Below are positions 59,477 to 64,000 of a stretch of 64,000 nucleotides of DNA, in pieces. Both the position numbers and the translations under genes were made by a program. The DNA is taken from NCBI GenBank assembly GCA_964444135.1, contig CAYUFX010000012.1:4215-68214 (forward strand), in the 5' to 3' direction. The notes beneath the pieces are model-generated. The model was not told the origin of the DNA and did not search any database. It worked only from the letters and a program-made list of their open reading frames with translations. This DNA is from NIOZ-UU13 sp964444135. GTDB taxonomy: Bacteria; Planctomycetota; Phycisphaerae; Sedimentisphaerales; Anaerobacaceae. Position 1 is the first letter of the stretch. Every line of letters starts with the position of its first letter.

Positions 59477-60171
59477 GAACTTTGTGGTTTGATTACCTTT
59501 TGTTCTTTGAATACTTTGCCGCTCAGGTAATCGGTGAAGGTTACCTTCACAGTCAACGGCTCGTCGAAACTTTTGACCTTGTCAGTTATATCGAACGTCA
59601 ATCTGTAATTGATTTTTACCAGTGTGTCAAACCAGAGTTTTTTCAGCTCGTCCGGTTCTACGTGCCACTGGCCGAGCAGAGCCTGGTTCGCCTCTGACGA
59701 ATCCAGGTCCCAAAGCTGGACGTCCACGGCTCCTGTGGCCTTTATTATATCACCCTCTTCATCGATGGGCTGTATATAGACAATCAGCTTTTCCTTTGTG
59801 CCGTCATCGTTTTTATCGAAAAATCTGGTATATTTGCCAATCTTGATTTTTTGGAGGCGATAGAGGTTTTCGCCCTTGACTTCCTCAGCTAAGCCGGAGA
59901 GGACATGCATTTGTTTTGTTAATTGTTTGTTTTTGGCCCTGGTCTGTTCGAGCTGGTTCTCTAACTGCTTTTTTTGCTCCGTCAAGTTTCCGATTTGCTC
60001 GACCAATGGTGATTTTTGACTGTTTGCGTTTTCACAGCCGACAATAAAGTACAGACAGAAGACAGAGGACAGAAGACAGAGGACAGAAGACAAAAGACTG
60101 ACTTTTGATTTCTGATTTCTGACTTCTGATTTCTGTCCTCTGACTTCTGATAATTCGATATCCGTATCCAT
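59473..60171 (-). CDS. coiled-coil lipoprotein with repeat-encoded signal peptide
   Basis: 232 residues. MDTDIELSEVRGQKSEVRNQ is followed by KSKVSLLSSVLCLLSSVFCL and lipobox-like YFIVGC. A coiled coil follows (about 57-92, VEQIGNLTEQKKQLENQLEQ...), then a beta domain (RFFDKNDDGTKEKLIVYIQPIDEEGDIIKATGAVDVQLWDL...) resembling extracellular carrier domains. GGAG lies nine bases before the ATG. Residues ~8-40, the basic n-region and hydrophobic core, are encoded by the same repeat family as in the HEAT lipoprotein. Function unknown. Confidence 0.8.
   Translation of the reverse strand: MDTDIELSEVRGQKSEVRNQKSKVSLLSSVLCLLSSVFCLYFIVGCENANSQKSPLVEQIGNLTEQKKQLENQLEQTRAKNKQLTKQMHVLSGLAEEVKGENLYRLQKIKIGKYTRFFDKNDDGTKEKLIVYIQPIDEEGDIIKATGAVDVQLWDLDSSEANQALLGQWHVEPDELKKLWFDTLVKINYRLTFDITDKVKSFDEPLTVKVTFTDYLSGKVFKEQKVIKPQSS
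60051..60150 (-). repeat. CAGAAGT/CTCTGTT inverted repeat block, copy 2
   Basis: On the coding strand CAGAAGTCAGAGGACAGAAA-type units are followed by CTTCTGTCCTCTGTCTTCTG-type units. It supplies SEVRGQKSEVRNQKSKV and then LLSSVLCLLSSVFCL of the lipoprotein. It has the same two-half organisation and the same reading frame as the copy at 55564-55664. Confidence 0.85.
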
Positions 60172-60184
60172 TATTCCAGCTCCT

Positions 60185-60823
60185 CTATTCCTGCTCCTGT
60201 TGCTCCTGGTTCTTTACGATTTCAGGTGCTTTTTGCAATATTCTGTCGGCCAATCCGTATTCGATTGCTTCGGTAGCACTCAGCCAGAGGTCCCGGTCGC
60301 AATCCTTTTCAACTTTCTCGACGGTTTGTCCTGTATGTTTGGCCAATATATCATAAAGCCGGGCGCGCAGCCTCAATATTTCCTGGGCCTCGATATCCAG
60401 GTCGGTGGCCGGTCCAATCAGTTGTCCTGTTATTAATGGCTGGTGTAGAAGAATCCTGTTATTTGCCAGGAGGAACCTCTTACCCGGCTTACCGCCGGCT
60501 AATAACAACGCTGCCATACTTGCCGCCTGCCCGATACAATACGTCGCAACGTCGCAACGCAGAAACTGCATCGTATCATAGATTGCAAATCCCGCTGTGA
60601 TTGAGCCGCCGGGCGAATTGATGTAGAAGTGGATATCGTTCTTGTTGTCTTCGTTGCTCAAAAACAGCATCTGGGCAATGATTAAATTGGCAGATACATC
60701 CTCGATTGGTCCACCGAGAAAAACTATCCTGTCCTTCAGGAGTCTTGAATAAATATCATACGCGCGTTCGGTTCGACCACTTTTCTCAATTACTATCGGC
60801 ACCAGGTTCTGATTAACTATCAT
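60185..60823 (-). CDS. clpP1: ATP-dependent Clp protease proteolytic subunit 1
   Basis: 212 residues from the ATG at 60823, with GAGG five bases upstream. Motifs: FYINSPGGSITAG, catalytic S102 in GQAASMAALL, H127 in RILLHQPL and D174 in EKDCDRDLW. ClpP forms a tetradecameric barrel that degrades proteins fed by ClpX/ClpA-type ATPases. A second ClpP gene lies 288 bases upstream on the same strand, and trigger factor precedes that, the conserved tig-clpP order. clpX is not in the window. Confidence 0.94.
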   Translation of the reverse strand: MIVNQNLVPIVIEKSGRTERAYDIYSRLLKDRIVFLGGPIEDVSANLIIAQMLFLSNEDNKNDIHFYINSPGGSITAGFAIYDTMQFLRCDVATYCIGQAASMAALLLAGGKPGKRFLLANNRILLHQPLITGQLIGPATDLDIEAQEILRLRARLYDILAKHTGQTVEKVEKDCDRDLWLSATEAIEYGLADRILQKAPEIVKNQEQQEQE

Positions 60824-60867
60824 ATTTACCTCTAAGACTAAAAACTTAAAGTTAAAAACGAAAAACC

Positions 60868-60904
60868 ACAATATGGTTAATTGGTGATTGGTTAATTTGT
60901 TAGT
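60868..60904. repeat. GTGAG-type intergenic repeat, copy 4 (partial)
   Basis: GGTTAATTGGTGATTGGTTAATTTGTTAG upstream of clpP1. Only the GGTTAATT half of the family is present. Confidence 0.55.
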
Positions 60905-60995
60905 TTTTGTTGCGGAAAGCGAAAACCGACGATGTCACCCCTACGAGGGACCCCGCCTTGCGGGAACCCAAAGCAGGGGTCCAGAGCGAAAAAGC

Positions 60996-61022
60996 TGGAT
61001 TCCCGCTTCCGCGGGAATGACA
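60996..61022. repeat. TGGATTCCCGC...GCGGGAATGACA palindromic repeat, copy 2
   Basis: ATTCCCGC-TTCC-GCGGGAAT hairpin, one base different from the copy at 36571-36597. Immediately left, GACCCCGCCTTGCGGGAACC and GGGGTCC form further inverted words, so the whole 60945-61022 block is repeat-derived. Confidence 0.85.
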
Positions 61023-61039
61023 AATACTGTTTCCATAAC

Positions 61040-61105
61040 AGGAACTAGTTAATCGGTTAGTTGGATACTCACTACCCACCAATTAACCGCTCACCACTCA
61101 CTATT
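61040..61105. repeat. GTGAG-type intergenic repeat, copy 5
   Basis: TAGTTAATCGGTTAGTTGG followed by ACTCACTACCCACC and AATTAACCGCTCACCACTCAC, just past the clpP2 stop codon. With the two repeats above it fills the clpP2-clpP1 gap. Confidence 0.75.
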
Positions 61106-61110
61106 TGTTT

Positions 61111-61779
61111 TTACTTTTTCTTTTTGTTGTCTTTCTTTTCCTTATCTTTCTTTTTGTCTTTATCTTCTTCCTGCAGCACCTCGTCGATAAGGCCGTATTT
61201 TTGGGCCTCCTCGGCAGTCATATATCTGTCTCTTTCAGTCTCGGCGGCGATTTTTTCAACCGACTGGCCGGTGTGTTTTGAAAGGATTTCGTTTATCATT
61301 ATTTTGGCTTTGAGGATTTCTTCGGCCTGGATTTTGATGTCGGCCGCCTGGCCGCTTACACCACCCCAGGGCTGATGGAGCATAACTTTGGCGTGTGGAA
61401 GGGCGTACCTTTTGCCTTTTGAGCCGGCTGACAGTATCACAGCAGCTCCGGACTGAGCTCTTCCGATGCAGTAGGTTGCTACCGGCGAGCCAACAAAGCG
61501 TATCGTATCGTAAATAGCCATCGTATCGTCAACGCTGCCGCCCGGGGAATTGATATACAGGCTGATTTCAGTATTGCGCTTGAGATTGTCCAGATACAGC
61601 ATCTTCATAATGACCTCAGCAGCCCTTTCATACGATATCGCCCCTATCAGAAAGACAATCCGGTTCTCCAGCAGCATATCGTCCAGACTCATCTGGCGGT
61701 AGCGCTGATACTGGCCGTATTGATGGTACGGCTCTATATTGTTTCTCGCAATGTTTATTGCATGATGTTCAATAGACAT
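61111..61779 (-). CDS. clpP2: ATP-dependent Clp protease proteolytic subunit 2 with basic tail
   Basis: 222 residues. INSPGGSVDDTMAIYDTI, catalytic S110 in GRAQSGAAVIL and H135 in KVMLHQPWGG are present. At the usual Asp of the triad (E. coli D171, motif ERDTERD) this protein has E180 in AAETERDRY, a conservative but notable change. The C-terminus is a run of K, D and E (EEDKDKKKDKEKKDNKKKK) absent from ClpP1. Two-ClpP systems often form mixed barrels in which one ring is specialised; that is plausible here. Confidence 0.93.
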   Translation of the reverse strand: MSIEHHAINIARNNIEPYHQYGQYQRYRQMSLDDMLLENRIVFLIGAISYERAAEVIMKMLYLDNLKRNTEISLYINSPGGSVDDTMAIYDTIRFVGSPVATYCIGRAQSGAAVILSAGSKGKRYALPHAKVMLHQPWGGVSGQAADIKIQAEEILKAKIMINEILSKHTGQSVEKIAAETERDRYMTAEEAQKYGLIDEVLQEEDKDKKKDKEKKDNKKKK

Positions 61780-61945
61780 TCATTACTTCCTTATATGAAA
61801 TTCATGTTTTTACAACTCGTGTTTTGTGCCTTGTCCGAGGCTTTCACAGGACATATATTCGCCCTTTGCAGACTACCGACAAGCGGATACGTTTTTATCG
61901 GATATTTTTATTTGCTGATTCTCTTTTTACCCCATTTTTGTAATA

Positions 61946-63598
61946 TTATTCCCTTTTTAGCTGCTTTTTTTTGGGTTGTTTTTTCTCAGCCTCGGCCGGC
62001 TTTACAGCAGTTTTTTTCGCCGATTTCTTAGCGGTTTTCCGGGCTTTTTTGGCTTTCTTATCGGGCTTTTTTTCCGTTATTTTTGCTGTCTCGAGTAATT
62101 TAGCGATGCAGTTATTTTGACGTACCTCTAACTTGAACTGAGCTAACGAGCCGTCGCGTTCCATTTGCTCTCTCATTCTTTCGGGCCTTTGTCCCCGCTG
62201 AAGGGCTATCTGGGCGATATGGCCGTTAATCTCTTCTTCGCTGACTTCAATCTTGAGCTTATCAGCAACTTTGTCCATAATAAAGAATGTTTTTAGCTGT
62301 TCCCTTGCCTGCTCTTCACTGCTGGCCTGAAGCTGCTCCATCTGCTCTTCGAGCTGTTCGCGGGACAAGCCACGCATCATCAGATTTGTATATTGCCTTC
62401 GCAGCAGCGTCTCTGACTGCTCAGCAACAATGTCTAACGGCAGGTCGAAATCAGTATTATCGAGCAGATACTGGTGAATTTGCTCGCTCATTTGGGTTCG
62501 AGCTTGTGTCTCTAATCGGCTCTGCAGCATGTCCTGGGTTTTTTCACGCAGCTCGTTTTCGTCTTCGACCCCAATTCTCGTGAGGAAATTTTCGTCTAAC
62601 TCGGCGGGCTTGAGCCATTTAATATCTTTGACTTCGATTTGGATATCCACCTTTTTGCCGCGATATTCTTCCCTGAAATATGTCTTTGGGACATCGATGC
62701 TTATCTGTTTGGTGTCTCCGGCTTTGGCTCCGGCCAGTAATTCGTCGAGCTTCTCAACCGGGATTTGCCCGACAAAACCATTTGGCCTTACATATATCTC
62801 GATGTTGTCGAGTTTCTGTTCTTCCTCGATTCCCTCGGCCTTGATAAGAGCATCGGCAATTATCTGGTCCTCAGGCTCAACAGCTCCATCCTTACGCGGT
62901 GTCCACATACCTGACCATCTTTGTAATCGCTCAATCTCTCTATCGATTTGCTCGTCCGTAACTTGCAGTTTTGTCCTTGTTACCGGGATACCTTCGAGTT
63001 GCGGCAGGTCAAAGTCGGGACGCACTTCGACCTCAAAATCAAACTTCATCGGGCCTTTGTCCGGCAGTTCGATTTTTTCAAAATCAATGTCCGGCTCGCC
63101 TATTATCTGCAGCTCGTTGTCCTTGACCGCTGAATCGCTCGCGTCAATCAGCAGTTTCAATTTAATTTGCTCGGTTGTCTCCTTGCCGAATCTTTTTTCC
63201 AGAAGTCGGCGGGGCGCTCGACCCTTTCTAAAACCCGGCACCAGAGCTTCTTTACGCAGCTCTTTGTATTTTTTATTAGTGGCGTTATTAATTGTTTCTT
63301 CTGGTATCTCTATGGAGACCTTTTTTTTGCAGGGGCCCGCCTCTTCGATTGTTACTATGTTTTTCGACATAGCGGATTCTTCTTCCTCTTTCTTAGGTTG
63401 CTCTTCATCCGTGGAAGCGGCTTGTTCCTGCTCTTTTATTTCTTCTGTTTTTTCTTCTTCTTTCGGTGCCGTTGAGTCTTCTTCTCGTGCTGTCGGTTGT
63501 TCTTCTTCCGGTGCCGTGGATTGTTCTTCGGCTCGCTCCTGGGCTTTGTCCGCAGTCTGTTCTGCCGTTTGTTCTTCGGTTTGCTCTTCTTCGACCAT
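61946..63598 (-). CDS. tig: trigger factor with charged N- and C-terminal extensions
   Basis: 550 residues from the ATG at 63598 (AGGAG seven bases upstream; an earlier ATG at 63616 lies before that site). Residues ~1-76 are an acidic E/Q/T/A/P-rich extension. The ribosome-binding domain follows, with ALVPGFRKGRAPRRLLEKRFG, then a diverged FKBP-type PPIase region and the helical chaperone arms. The last ~40 residues are K/A-rich (KKPDKKAKKARKTAKKSAKK). Trigger factor binds near the ribosome exit tunnel. An internal ATG at MSKNIVTIEEAG would give the classical N-terminus. It heads tig-clpP2-clpP1. Confidence 0.92.
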   Translation of the reverse strand: MVEEEQTEEQTAEQTADKAQERAEEQSTAPEEEQPTAREEDSTAPKEEEKTEEIKEQEQAASTDEEQPKKEEEESAMSKNIVTIEEAGPCKKKVSIEIPEETINNATNKKYKELRKEALVPGFRKGRAPRRLLEKRFGKETTEQIKLKLLIDASDSAVKDNELQIIGEPDIDFEKIELPDKGPMKFDFEVEVRPDFDLPQLEGIPVTRTKLQVTDEQIDREIERLQRWSGMWTPRKDGAVEPEDQIIADALIKAEGIEEEQKLDNIEIYVRPNGFVGQIPVEKLDELLAGAKAGDTKQISIDVPKTYFREEYRGKKVDIQIEVKDIKWLKPAELDENFLTRIGVEDENELREKTQDMLQSRLETQARTQMSEQIHQYLLDNTDFDLPLDIVAEQSETLLRRQYTNLMMRGLSREQLEEQMEQLQASSEEQAREQLKTFFIMDKVADKLKIEVSEEEINGHIAQIALQRGQRPERMREQMERDGSLAQFKLEVRQNNCIAKLLETAKITEKKPDKKAKKARKTAKKSAKKTAVKPAEAEKKQPKKKQLKRE

Positions 63599-63947
63599 TT
63601 CGGTGCTCCTGAACAATTTTGCTGCCTGCTCCCCGTTTTCGCGGGGATGAGTTTACTCCTGCAAAAGCAGCGGGCAGGCACGAGTTTACACCCGCACAAG
63701 CGGGTGCAATTCTGAAATAATAAACAAAAAAGGCATCAACCCGCCGTTTTGCTTCGCTCGCACCTGCAGTAACACCAGTGCAGGCGCAAAAACGAAGTTG
63801 CGGGCTTTAGCCAGGTTTTCACGATTTCCTAAACGTATCGGCAACCAACGCCAAACTACCCGTTAGCCGGTATCTCACCGATACTATAAGGTTCCTATAC
63901 GCAAGAAAATGCGTTTTCAGGCCCCTATCCCTGGGAAAACTCCTGAA
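63599..63947. repeat. repeat-rich tig upstream region
   Basis: Two palindromes, CCCCG-TTTTCG-CGGGG (63631-63646) and ACCCGC-ACAA-GCGGGT (63690-63705), each adjoin a GAGTTTAC word, so they look like two units of one repeat. Further right CACCTGCA and TGCAGGCG (63759-63788) form another hairpin. No gene is visible. Some of this is presumably the tig 5' leader and promoter. Confidence 0.5.
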
Positions 63948-64000
63948 AGCGGGTGATGAGATTTGAACTCACGACATTCACGTTGGCAACGTGACGCTCT
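63948..64000 (-). tRNA. tRNA-Gly (anticodon GCC), cut by the window end
   Basis: From the right edge on the minus strand: anticodon stem TCACG/CGTGA around TTGCCAA (anticodon GCC), T-arm GTGAG/CTCAT with TTCAAAT, acceptor 3' strand CACCCGC and discriminator T, as expected for glycine. The 5' acceptor strand and D-arm lie beyond 64000. Confidence 0.9.

Overview
The window reads as a chromosomal stretch of a free-living Gram-negative bacterium with standard codon use, most likely a planctomycete of the Phycisphaerae/Sedimentisphaerales type. This placement is inference. It rests on a pseudopilin with the planctomycete-style C-terminal 'DWSVRKV...ELWKLKWHR' segment, an ECF sigma factor paired with a TM-anchored partner, a dispersed rather than compact dcw cluster, many lipoproteins with an apolipoprotein N-acyltransferase, and an unusually high load of short dispersed repeats.

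Layout. 1-9.7 kb (mostly minus strand): the start of a CNT nucleoside transporter, a coiled-coil membrane protein, a rubrerythrin-like protein, and the operon nusA-infB-rbfA-(HhH-like basic protein)-hisG, which ends at a good terminator. 9.8-13 kb (plus): pyrF, menG/ubiE, murD. 13-21.4 kb: ECF sigma and partner, PilZ protein, a LexA-like self-cleaving repressor, a pseudopilin, bioY, tRNA-Gln, a polyferredoxin-type membrane protein and a GYD protein. 21.7-26.4 kb (mostly minus): a SIR2-like gene broken by a stop codon, xthA, a tiny entericidin-like lipoprotein and a two-domain glycosyltransferase. 26.6-35.3 kb (plus): a compact sulfur/Fe-S cluster rrf2-cysK-cysE-nadA-metXW-metY-nifU-nifS, with a promoter/operator in front of the Rrf2 regulator. 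35.3-36.7 kb: an accessory island with a PIN/antitoxin-like pair, a nifS 3' remnant, a tRNA-Leu 3' fragment, a DUF2283 gene and intact tRNA-Leu. 37-42.7 kb (minus): a BamE-like lipoprotein, two DUF4097 paralogues, proB and proA. 42.8-47.8 kb (plus): tRNA-Gly, then mraZ-(small gene)-rsmH-LysM-ftsL-ftsI. 48.3-54.3 kb (minus): a rod-shape operon of a coiled-coil protein, a 53-residue membrane protein, mreB, mreC, mreD and PBP2. 54.6-64 kb (minus): HEAT lipoprotein, lnt, an orphan-like DNA methyltransferase with a small partner, HepT/MntA, a coiled-coil lipoprotein, clpP1, clpP2, tig and a partial tRNA-Gly.

The most unusual property is the behaviour of short repeats. Palindromic or tandem repeats sit in frame inside murD (three different ones), proB and lnt. 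A GTGAG-rich family sits between operon genes and supplies C-terminal codons and stop codons to proA and the HhH-like gene. One CAGAAGT/CTTCTGT inverted-repeat family encodes the signal-peptide region of two unrelated lipoproteins. This resembles the Rickettsia palindromic elements that spread inside coding sequence, but uses several repeat families at once. Other notable items are the apparent tRNA-Leu attachment scar, a structured 5' leader candidate ahead of the mre operon, an attenuator-like hairpin ahead of nusA and MraZ boxes embedded in the mraZ promoter.
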